Assembly (NCBI GenBank): GCA_905250115.1
Contig: CAJNOI010000358.1
Location: forward strand, 1 to 64,000
Reading direction: 5' to 3'
Source of the DNA: Adineta steineri
Taxonomy: Eukaryota; Rotifera; Eurotatoria; Adinetida; Adinetidae
Length of the DNA stretch: 64,000 bases
In this document: positions 1 through 12,127 of the stretch, one piece after another
How positions within the stretch are numbered: the first letter of the stretch is position 1
How the letters are laid out: each line of letters starts with the position of its first letter
Position numbers and translations under genes: made by a program
The notes under the pieces: model-generated
Databases searched by the model: none
What the model saw: only the letters and a program-made list of their open reading frames with translations
What the model was told of the DNA's origin: nothing

Positions 1-678
1 AAACTATTAGTATACGGCCGTTTACGGCCGTGCGTCATTGACCTGGGTATTTTCACTATATAAATCATGAAAATTTATACGCTGACCAATTTGATAGTTG
101 AACCGAATTGATTCCAACGATTAATTTGTTTTAATAGATGTTGTTTAGGCTAGCTAATAATTATAAATATATCATTAAAATATCTTAGATGAAGACCATT
201 ACTATTTTTGATTTGTTTGATAGGAAAACATATAACAATTTGCAATTGTACGAGTTAATGGAGAACCCATGGCTTCACATCGTATTTGATGATAGTATTC
301 CTTCTATTTACAATACCATGGTATATAAATCGAATACATCTAATATTAATATGAGATATTCCTTTTTTTATTCGAATGTTGTGTGTGTTATTCGGCCCGA
401 AAAATAATGAATATGTAAAAAAAAAATCCGTATCTCGATAAGAAGAATCGATAGAGACTAGACAGATATGCATAGCTGAAATGATGTGAAAGCATGTGAA
501 CAACATAAATGAGAAGCATCTCAACACTCACACTCGTTAAACTTATGCTCACTATTCAAGCATCATTTTCTTCCTAGAATTTGTTTAATAAAAACAAGAG
601 AAATATTAGATTAATATAGGATAGACATGTATGTATTTAAGCAATGAAAAAAAAAATAGTTTAGTAAATCTTTCAATG
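1..678. other. Intergenic, no gene supported
   Basis: I see no convincing coding region. A 72-codon open frame at 189-407 has no family resemblance and lies in biased AT-rich sequence, so it is not called. Two copies of the 8-bp palindrome ACGGCCGT lie at 14-21 and 24-31, one helical turn apart; this is the only strikingly GC-rich patch here. Confidence 0.5.
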
Positions 679-2816
679 TCATTCAGGTTGATCGGCCAGT
701 TCGATTGTTATTTGAATATCATCACACCAATTCGACGTCAGATCACCTTTCGAAGGATTGAAGGTAACCACAACAGTAATGGTTTCCTTTATCATTGACT
801 TATTTAGTGGAAAACGAATCGGTTCTATATGATTCGAATCTGAAATGTAAGAATGTGATTAAAAAAATCATTCTAATATAAAGAATACAAACTCATAGTA
901 TATGTATGTCCTGGATATCCAAGAGTGATAGTTGTCATTTGTCCACCTAATCGAGCATTTAACACCAATACAGGATTGAGTTCCCATCTTACTTGTTTAT
1001 ACTTGTCAGAAATCTTTTGATAGAAGCGAACAGGTCCAATTGCTTTGTTAGGTGCAAATACACAGTTATTCTCATCTTGTTTTGAACGAATGATAGCAAC
1101 ACTATTATTCTCATCGACATTCCATGAAGATTCAAAAGGAATATTACAATCGGCATAACCATTTGTTATAAGATTATAATCTTGATCAATATAAGTTCCG
1201 TTCGGAAGTCGAGATCCACGTATTGATATAGCATTCAATAATTGTATATCATTGATTTTGGCATTGAAAAGATCAGTGTGAGAGAAATTAATTCCATTAA
1301 CATTGACATCAATAAAATTAGCATTTTGTAAATTAGTATATGAAAACCATGTATTTTGCAACCGAGCTCCTGTTAAATCAACAGAAGACATTTTGCATCG
1401 AGTAAAAGTCGCATAATCAGCAGTAGCATTTGTAAAAATAGTATTATCAAAAGATGAATCAATGAATTGACCAGAAGTTAAATCAATATCGGTACAATTT
1501 GAATTGCGCATTGTTGTATTTAAAAAACGAGTACCATTAAAAGAAGTACCAGTAAAAACTCCTAAAGATAAATCACTGTTAATGATCGTACTGCTGCCCA
1601 TTTGTACATGGAAAAAATTGGCTCGTCTGATGATAGAATTATTAAAAATAATGCTGTGATAATAGCAGAGACGATAACAATGGAAGAAACAATGACTAAA
1701 ACTAACACTTTCAAAGTGATTGTTAAACATGAAAGTATCCGTAAAAAATGTTTCTGATGCATGTGTATAGATAAAAGTGCTGTTGCTAATTAATGTTTCC
1801 CTAAACATAGCAGATATTAAAGTAGCATTTGTAAAATCAGTATTAGTTAGTCTTGCGCCAGTAAAGTTGGCACTCATAAGATAAGCATTTGAAAAATTGG
1901 TATTAGGTAATTCTGCTCCGGAAAAATCAGCTTTTGTAACTGTGGCATTTGCAAAATTAGTATCAATGAGTTTTACATACTTAAAACTGACCTTACACAT
2001 GGTACTGTGTGTGAAGATCGTTTTTTCGAGAAGTGCTTTATCAAAAGTGCACGAACGGAGTGAAGTCATAGTAAAATTAACTCCTGTTAAGTTACTACGG
2101 CGAAAATCAACATCGACTAAAGTATTATAGGCAAATGATGCATTGAATAAATGCGTTCCAACTAACGAAAGACCAGGCATATTCCAATATAAGGCATTAC
2201 GAAAATCGATATTTTGTAATTGAGCCGTTGATAAGTCTAAAGGATTACGATTTCTTGTTAATTGTCCAGCTTCGTATAAAAATCGAATTAATTCAACATT
2301 TCGAATAGGATCCAATTGTCGAATAATAGCCAAAGTCTTTGCACGAACAATAGTTTTTGTAACATAATCATTTGTTAAACTTCCATTATTTTCTTTGAGT
2401 AAAACACCAATATCTTTAATATAATCTATTAATAAATTATCTCGATATTGCATGTATGCAATATTCACTTCATGTTGACGTTGTTCTTCATTTAATTTGA
2501 ATTGATCTTGAGAAATTTTTTTATCAAGTTGTCGTTGTTCTTCAGCTTGTTTTCGATCGTCAAGTCTTTGTTGGGCTGAAATATTTAAATCTTGTTGTCG
2601 TTCTTCTTTTGCTATGTGTCGATCTTCAAGTCGTTGTTGTCCTGCTACATTGGTTTGATGTAAAGTAATAACAATCGTAAAAACTCCCAACATGAGAGGA
2701 AGAAGAAGACTAGAACCACATTCAATACATTCTTTTAATGTTAAATCACAACAAAATTTGCGGCGACGCCGTTTTGATATCTCTATCATTGTATCTTGGT
2801 CTTTATCTATCGACAT
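679..2816 (-). CDS. Membrane-anchored pentapeptide-repeat protein
   Basis: Two exons, 893-2816 and 679-839, joined across a 53-bp intron (840-892, GT...AG), give about 694 residues. The join replaces an early stop and adds a plausible 50-residue tail ending at the TGA at 679-681. The N-terminus is basic (RRRRK at 16-20), followed by one hydrophobic segment at about 36-53 and then a Gln/Glu/Arg-rich coiled coil at about 58-120. From about residue 195 to 520 the sequence is a long run of A(D/N)LxN-type pentapeptide repeats, such as NLTGVNF, ADFSGAEL and ANFTGARL, which normally form a right-handed quadrilateral beta helix. A small beta-rich C-terminal domain follows. By topology it should be a single-pass protein displaying the helix on one membrane face. 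The function is unknown; pentapeptide proteins usually act through protein-protein contact. The start is the first ATG, after which the frame stays open. The family assignment is secure and the role is not. Confidence 0.85.
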
Positions 2817-4613
2817 TTCGAAATAAAGTTGTTTCGCCTATTTTACAAAACCTATATATTCTTACAAAGCTCACTGTATTTTAAATATTTATTGAATGAG
2901 TTGTTTTCTTCTATATGTATAATATTTATATATGCAATTAAAAAAACAAAAAAGAATCAAATTTCGTATGATCATATATCGAGTACTGTATTTGTTTGAC
3001 GTTCGATCGAAAAATATTTTTCTATTAATTTGAATATTGTTTCACTAATCAATTATTTGATAATATCAAATTTTTCTAAAGATCATACTTCGAATAATAA
3101 GTACATCGTATGTATTTGTCATGTTAATTTTGTTTCTAATATGTAATATCGTCATTACTTACGAAACAATTCGATCAACAACAATATTTGAAACTAACAT
3201 TCAAGATCAATATTATAATATACAAAGTTTCAGTCCCGTAACAAAGAACAGAAAGAAAAATATATACATATATGACTAGCCCACGATGACCATCTGTATA
3301 CATTGTCCTATCATTCTATATTATTATTATTTTATTATCTGCCCATTCATTAAAATAAAAAAATCTATATTAAAATTTACAAGTTTTCTTCTGAGACTTT
3401 TTTCTTATCCAAACTTTTTATATGTATGCCACACCTCACACTTGAACTTGAGTATTCAATTATTCATCTGCAAGAAGATAACAGTGGAGGGGAGGGGGAG
3501 AGTTAACCGAGAGCATAGGTGAGTGTAGAGCACAGGGAGAATATGATTAAGGGGAACAGGAGTAACTGAGAACATCAGTGACGATGAAGGAAAGAGAGAT
3601 ACAAAAAGAGAATAGTTTAATACTCGAAGCGAACAACTGAATTCAACTTTCAACTTTGACACCACTCACTTTTTATTGAATCAGTTTTTCCTATAATATG
3701 AGATCTTATCTCTTCACAAGGGCCTCTAGTATAGAGTTTAATATAGAAATTAATTATGAGATATTGAAATTTATGATGTAGGTATTCATATTCACACACT
3801 GGATGGAAACAGCGAAATAGTTTTCTGTTGCAAGTAGATATATTGAATGAAAAAATAATCGATGTTTATTAATTGCATTCATCATCGATTAATATAGTTA
3901 CTCAATGTCATGTACTCCTATATGGAAAGTTTTAAATTTTGTAGAAAAAACTCGTTTTTCACTCTTTATAGAATTGTAAAACGTGTTACATTACTTTCAA
4001 TTGTCAATAACCGTATATTTTTTATCTGCTGCTATATTATTTATAACAACTAATCAAGTTTCTAATGATTTTTGACTGATTTTTACAGTTAGAAACAGTA
4101 TCTAAATATTATTACAAGCAAAAGATATCGATAATAAACATTCTCAAGATGGTTAAATCAAATATTTTAGAATGAGAAATAAATACGATTTTTCTTTTAA
4201 AAAAAACTAATATTAAAAATAAGTGCATATACACTTATTCATCTTTTTTTTCGCATTATTAATGATTATGTAAAGTAAAGAACGAATAAAGGCCATATCG
4301 ATAGAACACATACTCTGTATTTTTTTCGCTTTCGTGTCTTTAATGTACTTTTATATCGTTTTTTCTTTACATATGACTCAAGTCTATCGTATCAATATAT
4401 TCACGCGGCGTGATTATGGGATCAATATATAACTGCATTATCATTTAATAAATTAATCGTGCGAAAAAAAACAATATTATTACATTGAATAAAGGTGAGT
4501 TAATATTTAATATTCTATTACATAAAATAAATTTCTAAATAGAGAAAAAAGATAATATTTACATTATAAGAATTATTATATCATTATTTTTTTTTAGTTT
4601 TAAATCTGAAATA
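2817..4613. other. Divergent intergenic region, no gene seen
   Basis: The region separates the divergent pentapeptide and chimera genes and should contain both promoters. No open frame of interest is seen. A purine-rich, GC-richer tract occupies roughly 3481-3625 on the + strand and includes several G runs. A likely splice acceptor (run of T then TTTAG) ends at 4598, just upstream of the ATG at 4614, suggesting an intron in the 5' leader of the next gene. Confidence 0.4.
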
Positions 4614-7600
4614 ATGAATCGTACTATTATTGATCAATTATTTAATCAACAAGTTAATTGTAATCATTTTCAAAAAGTAGCTATCGAACTAGACGAACAA
4701 TTTCTCACTTACAGCGAATTTATTTTCTATGCACAACGAATTGCTACGTATTTATTAGAAAATTTTAATCTTACACCAGGAGATATTATTTGTCAATGTA
4801 TAGAAAACAATCTATCAATGGTAAGTGAATATAAAAATAAAAAAATATCTTAATTTTCCAATTATTCATTAGATGATTGGAGTTATGTCGATTGAAATGA
4901 TTGGCGGTGTTTGTTGTTCTCTTTCGTCTCAAGATTCTAATCAACAATTATATAAATTGATCAAACAAACTCAAAGTCATCTAGTACTTGTTCATTGGCT
5001 AACGCAAAACAAGATTAAAGATGATATTACTACATTAAATATCGATTCAATGATCAACACTGAACTTTATCGATCGTTTGATATTCATATGTCATCAAAC
5101 GAAAAAATACATGAATGTCTATTACAAAAGAACAACAATTTATATCAAAATATGATCACCAAACTTTACATACCAAATATTCCGGATGATTCCATTATTC
5201 TTTTCGATGAACATGATAATATTATTTTTACTAGTCAATATACATGTCGTGAAATAATACATCGAATCAAAAATTGGGATAAATTAAAAGAACTTTTTGT
5301 TGATGATATACATACTGATACTATTCGTAATGATATTTCTCGATATATAATAGATACTGTAAAACAATTAAAACCAAATTATATAACTAAATTTATTCTA
5401 AAACTTTGTATGTATCGTAAATCGTATATTGATGATTTATTACAACAATTAATGAATTTATTTCCTGATCAATTAATTATTCAAAATGACTCGGGTAGTA
5501 AAGATCCAGAATCGGATTATGATATTCGTATAGGTTCAACAGATGGTAGCGATGCTGATATAGATGCATGTGTTATATTTAATGAATTTTTTTCTATACA
5601 TTGGTGTTTACCATCTGGTATTGTATTTGATACAAATTTATATCCTAGACATTTAAATACAATTGAACCTATATTTAATGTACAAGGAACTGGTTTGGGT
5701 ATATATTTACATATACGTTGTGATTATCCATATTATTTCTTTACGGAAATTAATGATTATAAACAGAATAAAATGTCAGTAATTAAATTACGAAAATGTA
5801 TGACTGGAAAAGAATGGCAACATTATATTACTACAATAACAAAAAATGATTCTGATCCATCGTTAAAAAAGTTTTTTTATAAAGCTGAATTAACCTATTG
5901 GAAATATACGAAACAATTACTTACACATATATCAAAACCAAATGAATTAATTAGTTGTGCATTAAATGAAATTACAAATATTATATCTACAATAAAAACA
6001 TCTCACTATGATACAACTAAATTTGAAAATATATGGAATAAAATTGATTATGAAATGAAACATATTTTAATGGAACATAGTAATATGTTATTTATTTCAT
6101 ATCTTCGTCAAGCTCGTAATCTTGAAAGAGAAATTCGAAAAAGAAAAGATAGATATGAAGATTCGTTTTTACATCCTATACTTCGAATACCTCCAAGTGA
6201 AATGTTATATATTGATACACTTATTATCTCTATGCGACATAAATTTTCCAAAGCTGTTTATTTTGCTAATGATGCATGTGTTGCAGAAGGTTCATTGTAT
6301 TATGTAAGTATAGAACAATATAGTAATCATGCTGATGTATCATATGTTCGAAATAAAATCTTACGAACAAATCGTCTAACAAACAATCATTTATATCAAT
6401 CAATTAATGAACAATATAGTAATTTTTTAAAAGAAATAAAAAATTATTCAAAAAAACAAGTTCATCATGGTCGAACTATTTATCGAAGTAGTAAATATTT
6501 ATATCGTTTATTAAATACGATTACAGATTTAGGAACAAATAAATGGAATAGAATGGGATTTGATGGTAATCATCATATAAGTAAATTGGGATTAATTGTA
6601 GAAGAATTATTATTATCTATTCGAAAATATAAATATCCATTTGATGAATTCAATTCAAATTATCGTTCTCAAATAAGTGAATATTTTGCATTAGGTATAT
6701 TTCCAACAGAGTCACAATTGAAAACTTTTTGGAAATATCGTAGATTAACATTAGATGAATCATCGGAATTATTTAAATATAAAAATTATCCATGGCAAAT
6801 TATGCAAGTATTACATCATCAATCGGAAATCGAAGATTTAGTAATTCATGATTTAAAAACATTAGCTATTCATATACGTAATTATATAAATAATACTGAT
6901 ATTTTTTCTAACATTGATATTAATAATAATGAACAATTTGATGCTATATTATATATTATACAACAAAATTCTTTGATAATCAAACAATATACAACAACGA
7001 TACTTAATCTTGTCATTGATTGTAATCATAAAATTTATCATAGTTATATTCGTGGTATGTTCGATTATGTTCCTGATATAATACGATATCTATTTGATTG
7101 GAAAATAACACGATTTAATATTGTAATAAAATATACACGTCATAAAGAATATTCTCGTATTAAAAAATCTAAAGTATATGATTATATAACATGGAATAAT
7201 TATATCATTGGTATTATATTTGGTATAAGATTAGCATGTATTCAAATGTTTATCATTGCTCCTATTATGTTCTTAATAGAACCTATACAAAAATCTGTAT
7301 GGATATTAAAAACTCTATGTAAAATCGAACAACCTTATGATCGTATATTATTACATACTCGTGCAGCATATAGAACATTAAATACAGGAAATATTACAGT
7401 TGTACATGATTCTAGAATAATCGATACAGGTATTACAATTCGTGATGCTTATGGTACTAATACGCAAATAAGTTATATTATTGGTATTCTACGTTTATTG
7501 ACTACTATCATAGTCAAAGGTATTGTTTGGTTTAGTTGGATGATAGTCATTACTGATCTTATTAGTGTAATTAATGTAACAATATCATGGAAATATATAT

Positions 7601-8109
7601 ATATTATACAAAATTTATATGTAGCATGTTTAGTATGTGTTTCTGTTATTGTTTTTGTGCTAAATACATGGACTACTATACGACGTTATTTTTTATTGTA
7701 TGATTCAAGAAATGCACAATATTTAGCTACTGTTAGAGAAAATCAAGGAACACGAGCATATTATCTATCGATATTATCTTATATTATATTTGGTATTATA
7801 TTTAATATTATTTTTAATTTATTAGATCTTGAAAATGAACAATGGATTAATATAACACCATTTGCACAAATTTTTAATAATCCAGTATCACATTTAAGTG
7901 CAACAGAACTAACAATACTTATCATTTTACAAGGAATAGCTATTGCTTTAATTGATGTTATTAATAGAAATGCACGTGGTAACGAACGTCTTCCTGATTA
8001 TGAATTATCAGATCGAAATAGAATTGGTAGAAAAGAATGGTTAAATTTTCCAGTTGGAACAATTTGTTCATTATTGAAATTAAGAAAAAATATGAAAAAA
8101 AGAGACTAA
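4614..8109 (+). CDS. Chimeric protein: truncated adenylation domain, NTase-like region, multi-pass membrane tail
   Basis: Exons 4614-4820 and 4873-8109 (52-bp intron, GTAAGT...TTAG) encode 1147 residues. Residues 1 to about 115 read like the start of an NRPS-type adenylation (AMP-binding) domain: FLTYSEFIFYAQRIATYL, then LTPGDIICQC, then an IEMIGGVCCSLS segment and LVLVHWLTQNK. The later TSGSTG-like ATP loop and the catalytic Lys region of that fold are absent, so adenylation activity is unlikely. At 277-286 GSKDPESDYD fits the GS...DxD signature of nucleotidyltransferase-fold enzymes and is followed by FNEFFSIHW and SGIVFDTNLY; later comes YFANDACVAEG. I remember similar strings in bacterial effector-like proteins, but weakly. 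Residues from about 845 to 1105 hold five or six hydrophobic membrane spans (IIGIIFGIRLACIQMFIIAP and others), ending in a charged tail. Codon use is AT-rich like the neighbours. The gene model is firm; the activity is inferred. Confidence 0.75.
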
Positions 8110-8316
8110 AAGAGTACGATCTTGTATTCATATCTTTCTTGTACATTTTTTTCATCAATTCACACTTTACGAATAAATATTCTATTTATTAATTTAAAAT
8201 TTAAAATTATTTACAATTAACAAAAACTACATTTTTGTCTACGACATATATTTACATAACATTTTGTATTAATTGTTAATTCGTATACTAAAAGTATAGA
8301 TGATAAACTATTTTTC

Positions 8317-8487
8317 CTGTTTAACTTCACTCGTTTGTTCATTTTCATTCGACTTTGCTTGTTTAGTTTCACCCTTTTTGTTCATTTTTCTTAGACTTTG
8401 TCTGTTTCGTTTCACTCGTTTGTTTATATTCCGTAGAATTTGTCTGTTTAGTTTCACTTGTTTGTTCATTTTCATTGGAGTTTGTTT
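8317..8487 (-). repeat. Four-unit 42-bp tandem repeat at the transporter 3' end
   Basis: Four units of about 42 bp, each containing a TTTCACTCGTTTGTTCAT-like core on the + strand, span the C-terminal codons of the transporter and run past its stop. In the coding sense each unit encodes about 14 residues of the type SETKQTxSxExEQT. One unit carries 43 bases. The extra base changes the frame and brings in the TGA that ends the protein; without it the frame would stay open for about one and a half more units. Confidence 0.8.
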
Positions 8488-10060
8488 TTGTTGGTTTTTC
8501 TTTCTTTTCTTCAGCTTCAGCAGCATATTTACATCTTTGTCGTATTTTTGCGCCATATTTATAAAATAGAAATGGAAATGGTACACATACTAATGCTAAA
8601 AATGCTGGTATACATGAAGCCCAATGAATACCTAATGTATTAAACATTTGTGTTGTAAATAAAGGAAAAGCTGCACCAAAAACAGAACGTATTACACTAT
8701 TGGCTGCTAATACAGAAGCTGCATAGATTGTATATGCATCAATTAAATAATTGAAAATAGATATAAAAACTAAAACCATACCGAAACCAACTGGTGCAGT
8801 AGCAATTATTGAAACAATCCAGTGAATAGATGGAGAATTAGTCCATGCAAACCAAAATAATCCAATCGGTATAAATATAGAACCAACCATAGCTGGTGGA
8901 AGACGAGCTTCTGGTGGAGCTTCTCCATCTTTACTTTTCTTTATAACACGTTTATATCGTATATTATCTAGTATTGAATAAACAACTGAAATCATTATTC
9001 CAACTAAAATACCAATAAAAGCTAAACCACCAATTCCTTCACTCCATCCTCGTTTTTCTTGATAAACAATTGGAAAAGCACCAAAACACAAATAAAGAGT
9101 TCCATAAATAATAGCCATATAAAGCGAAAGAAGAAGAACGATTGGTTCACGAAATAGAAGAACCCATGGACGTAATAACGAAGTTTTCATAACTTCACTA
9201 AACTTCGTTACTTTTTCTTCTTCAGATTTTGAACGATAAATTTTACTTGTTCGTTGTGATAATTTCTTTGCTCTTTTACGTAAAAGAACTGGACTATATG
9301 TCTCTGGTAAATAAAAACAAATAAGTATCCATACGACTCCACTAAAAATAGTCATTACACCTTCAACCCAACGCCATCCTACAGTTTCACCAACAAATCC
9401 TCCAACCATTGGTCCTAATGCAGGACCTAAAAATGCTGTTGATGCAAATAAAGCCATAACAACACCACGTTGAGAATTATCAAATAGATCAGCAATAACA
9501 CCACCAGCATTTGTTAATGGAGATGCACCAAATGAACCCGCAAAAAATCGAAGAATAACTAATGTCCAAATATTTTGTGATGCTGCAGCTCCAGCATTAA
9601 ATGCAGTGAATGCACCATAAGTTATTATGAAAAGTGGTCTTCGTCCGTAAATTTCAGAAAATGGTGCCCAAAGTAGAGGTCCAATTGCAAAACCAAGGAC
9701 ATATAAAGATACACCAAGTGTAATTACTTCATCACCTACATGAAATTGTTGTTTAAGTTCATTAAATGGACCTGTATAAGCTGAAGAACAAAATGAAACT
9801 GCAAGAGTTGCAACAGACACAAGAAATGTTAGAAACCATTTGTATATAGTCAACCATTTCATTGGATTTTCTGGATCATAACGAAGCCAATTAATAATAA
9901 ATGGTGAACTTTCAGTTCCTTTGCCTTTATAATTTTCTTGTAAGAGTACAGAAGTTCTTAATCGTTCACTTTTCCATGGTAAAAGCGATATAACAGTATC
10001 ATTTTCTGAATCAATAAGAGTTTGATATTTTGAATTCTTTTCCAATAAATCAGCTAACAT
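8369..10060 (-). CDS. Fungal-type DHA1 major-facilitator drug:H+ antiporter
   Basis: Single exon, 563 residues. A soluble N-terminus of about 70 residues ends in YDPENPMKW, the conserved entry (DPENPxxW) of fungal DHA1 transporters of the FLR1/TPO/caffeine-resistance type, followed by 12 predicted membrane spans. Visible signatures are GPLLWAPFSEIYGRRP (127-142, MFS motif A at the 2-3 loop), RFFAGSFGASPLTNAGG (171-187), LGPALGPMVGGFVGE (211-225, antiporter motif C) and LPETYSPVLLRKRA (251-264). A charged central loop of about 60 residues separates the two halves. The protein should export small toxic compounds or polyamines in exchange for protons at the plasma or vacuolar membrane. The tail (about 528-563) is a low-complexity repeat. 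The absence of introns and the fungal rather than animal motif pattern suggest transfer from a fungus. The family call is confident and the substrate is unknown. Confidence 0.9.
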   Translation of the reverse strand: MLADLLEKNSKYQTLIDSENDTVISLLPWKSERLRTSVLLQENYKGKGTESSPFIINWLRYDPENPMKWLTIYKWFLTFLVSVATLAVSFCSSAYTGPFNELKQQFHVGDEVITLGVSLYVLGFAIGPLLWAPFSEIYGRRPLFIITYGAFTAFNAGAAASQNIWTLVILRFFAGSFGASPLTNAGGVIADLFDNSQRGVVMALFASTAFLGPALGPMVGGFVGETVGWRWVEGVMTIFSGVVWILICFYLPETYSPVLLRKRAKKLSQRTSKIYRSKSEEEKVTKFSEVMKTSLLRPWVLLFREPIVLLLSLYMAIIYGTLYLCFGAFPIVYQEKRGWSEGIGGLAFIGILVGIMISVVYSILDNIRYKRVIKKSKDGEAPPEARLPPAMVGSIFIPIGLFWFAWTNSPSIHWIVSIIATAPVGFGMVLVFISIFNYLIDAYTIYAASVLAANSVIRSVFGAAFPLFTTQMFNTLGIHWASCIPAFLALVCVPFPFLFYKYGAKIRQRCKYAAEAEEKKEKPTKTNSNENEQTSETKQTNSTEYKQTSETKQTKSKKNEQKG

Positions 10061-11341
10061 CTTGTATTTATATCAATAAAAATTATAATTTTCAAACGAA
10101 TATTTTTTTCGAATTAATAGAATAACTTAAATCTACAATATAATAAAAAAAATTATATCGAGTTCAAATATCAAAATAAATCATATATAATTATAAGTAA
10201 AAATAACTTTGTATTGTCTTCGTGTTGTATGCTTTAAACTTCGATTTATGATAATTTCGTTATGCAAATCATGATATATATTATTATATGATTACTGTAT
10301 GCATTAAATCTAATTAAGAATAATAATACGAAAGGTGTATGTACTGATAGAGAGCGTACTTTTCGGCCACACTAATACAAAAGCTTTTTATATATAGGTG
10401 TACAATAATTAGAGAATATACGGTAAAATAAATGTAATTTACGTTTGTATATAAACGAAACGCCTCGTGAAAGGTGTGAGTTATGAGTATAAACAAAAGT
10501 TACCAATTCAGTAATAAACGAATAGTACAGTCTACAAATATGTCCTCAAATGACAAAAAAAAATCTATTGAATTGTACTCAATAAAATATTCAAATATAT
10601 GTACTCATTATACAAGAGTATTGAATATATTGTTATTATTCATAATTACAGTTTAATAAAAAATTATTTTTAATCAATATAAATTTTTTAATTTTTTAAA
10701 TGTAAGAATTATTAACTTCATTTAGAATAAATAAATTTGTATATTGTGATGTGTATTATAACTGTTATCACTTCTATTTTTTTTTGCATAAATATATTTC
10801 TTACTAATTTATTAAGAATGTAAATAAAATATCAAAATAATTAATCTAACAATGCAGGGTATGTGTGTGCATGAAATATCTATTATATCTATATTTAGAC
10901 TGATAATTAGAGGATGATAAAATTACAGGTAAAGAAAAAATATTAACTAATTCATATTGCTAGAATATGGATGAAACGTGGGAACGAAGAATGATTCAAA
11001 CATCTATACACACATCCTGACTCATCCCGTAATGAATAGAAGTCCTTGTGAAATCAATATGAATACAATTTCTGCATTTTATTTTGATTAGAATTGTTTT
11101 CGTATCATCGAATCTCTACATGAGTGTATGTTCTTAATTTTTTTTTAATTTTTAAAGTTATACGCCAAAAAGACATTGATCTATAAATAAATATTTAAAA
11201 CCCTCAAGTTCAATACTTCATACAGTTTATGAAATAACTACGTGATTATCATAGTTCATAATCGCTAAATTCAAATAAATCATATCGATTTATTCTTGTT
11301 GATTATATTTTGACTGTATAGAAAAAATGTATGATATAAGT
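10061..11341. other. Intergenic, nothing recognised
   Basis: AT-rich sequence between the transporter and phosphoesterase genes, both on the minus strand. No open frame with family features, RNA gene or clear repeat is seen. The transporter promoter should lie just above 10060. Confidence 0.4.
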
Positions 11342-12127
11342 TTAGTTGTCGACTGCTTTGAAAAAAGTAACCATATCGGTCAAGCCATAGATATCTGTAT
11401 TGTTAAAAGAAAGAAGATTGTCTTGACAAGCATTACTAAACCATTGATTCCATTCATCGACAAAATTTGAAGCTCGTTGTGCACCTTCCTCATTTGCAAA
11501 ATATCCAAGACTAACATGAGGTGTATAAGCTTTCGTATCAGTGTCAATATTGAAACGATCGTGGACTATTTCATTCAACTGACGACGCTCTTCGCAAAGT
11601 TGCTTGAAGACGGAGATCGAGTTTTCATCAGGACGTAAGGCAGCCACGAGCACAGAATTATTCCACACTTTCAGTCCATCAAAGCAGAAGTTTATATTCC
11701 AGTCCCGTTTTAAACAGAGTGGTGATGATGCAGGAAGGTCAAATATACTTTTTGGCGTATTACAAGATGATTCTGGTAAATCTGACAACCATTTTTCAAC
11801 TATGGAACGATATTGTGGTTCAATTTTTGTTACATGTCTGTCGTTTAATCCACCCCAAAGAGTAACATGATAAGTACTTGGTGGCAAGGCACAGAAAAGG
11901 AACTGATTGGTTAGAAAATTAATATTCAAACGCGTGATACCTTCATGAAGAATTGCATAAAATTTCAAAGCAGGATAATCGTTAACATCGTTAACAAGAT
12001 CAAGCATTCCAGGACTACGTGGTTGAAGACATTTGTCTCCTGGATTATTAAAAAGAATTGAAAAACCATGAAAAGAAGCCCATTGAGTATTGAAGCCAGA
12101 AACCTTTTTATTAGTAATATGCAACAT
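11342..12127 (-). CDS. 2H phosphoesterase-like protein
   Basis: Single exon, 261 residues, starting at an ATG with no longer in-frame alternative. Two HxT/S motifs stand about 117 residues apart: YHVTLWGG (H87, T89) and YTPHVSLGYF (H204, S206). This pair is the catalytic signature of the 2H superfamily (LigT/RNA ligase, cyclic phosphodiesterase and relatives), which hydrolyses or forms 2',3'-cyclic phosphate ends on RNA or small nucleotides. The spacing is longer than in bacterial LigT (near 80) and fits the extended eukaryotic or DUF1868-like members. No signal peptide or membrane segment is seen, so it is probably cytosolic. The substrate cannot be read from the sequence. Flanking genes are unrelated. 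Confidence 0.75.
   Translation of the reverse strand: MLHITNKKVSGFNTQWASFHGFSILFNNPGDKCLQPRSPGMLDLVNDVNDYPALKFYAILHEGITRLNINFLTNQFLFCALPPSTYHVTLWGGLNDRHVTKIEPQYRSIVEKWLSDLPESSCNTPKSIFDLPASSPLCLKRDWNINFCFDGLKVWNNSVLVAALRPDENSISVFKQLCEERRQLNEIVHDRFNIDTDTKAYTPHVSLGYFANEEGAQRASNFVDEWNQWFSNACQDNLLSFNNTDIYGLTDMVTFFKAVDN

Noticed and set aside
189..407. 72-codon frame
   Set aside because: No family features, AT-driven composition, no supporting context.
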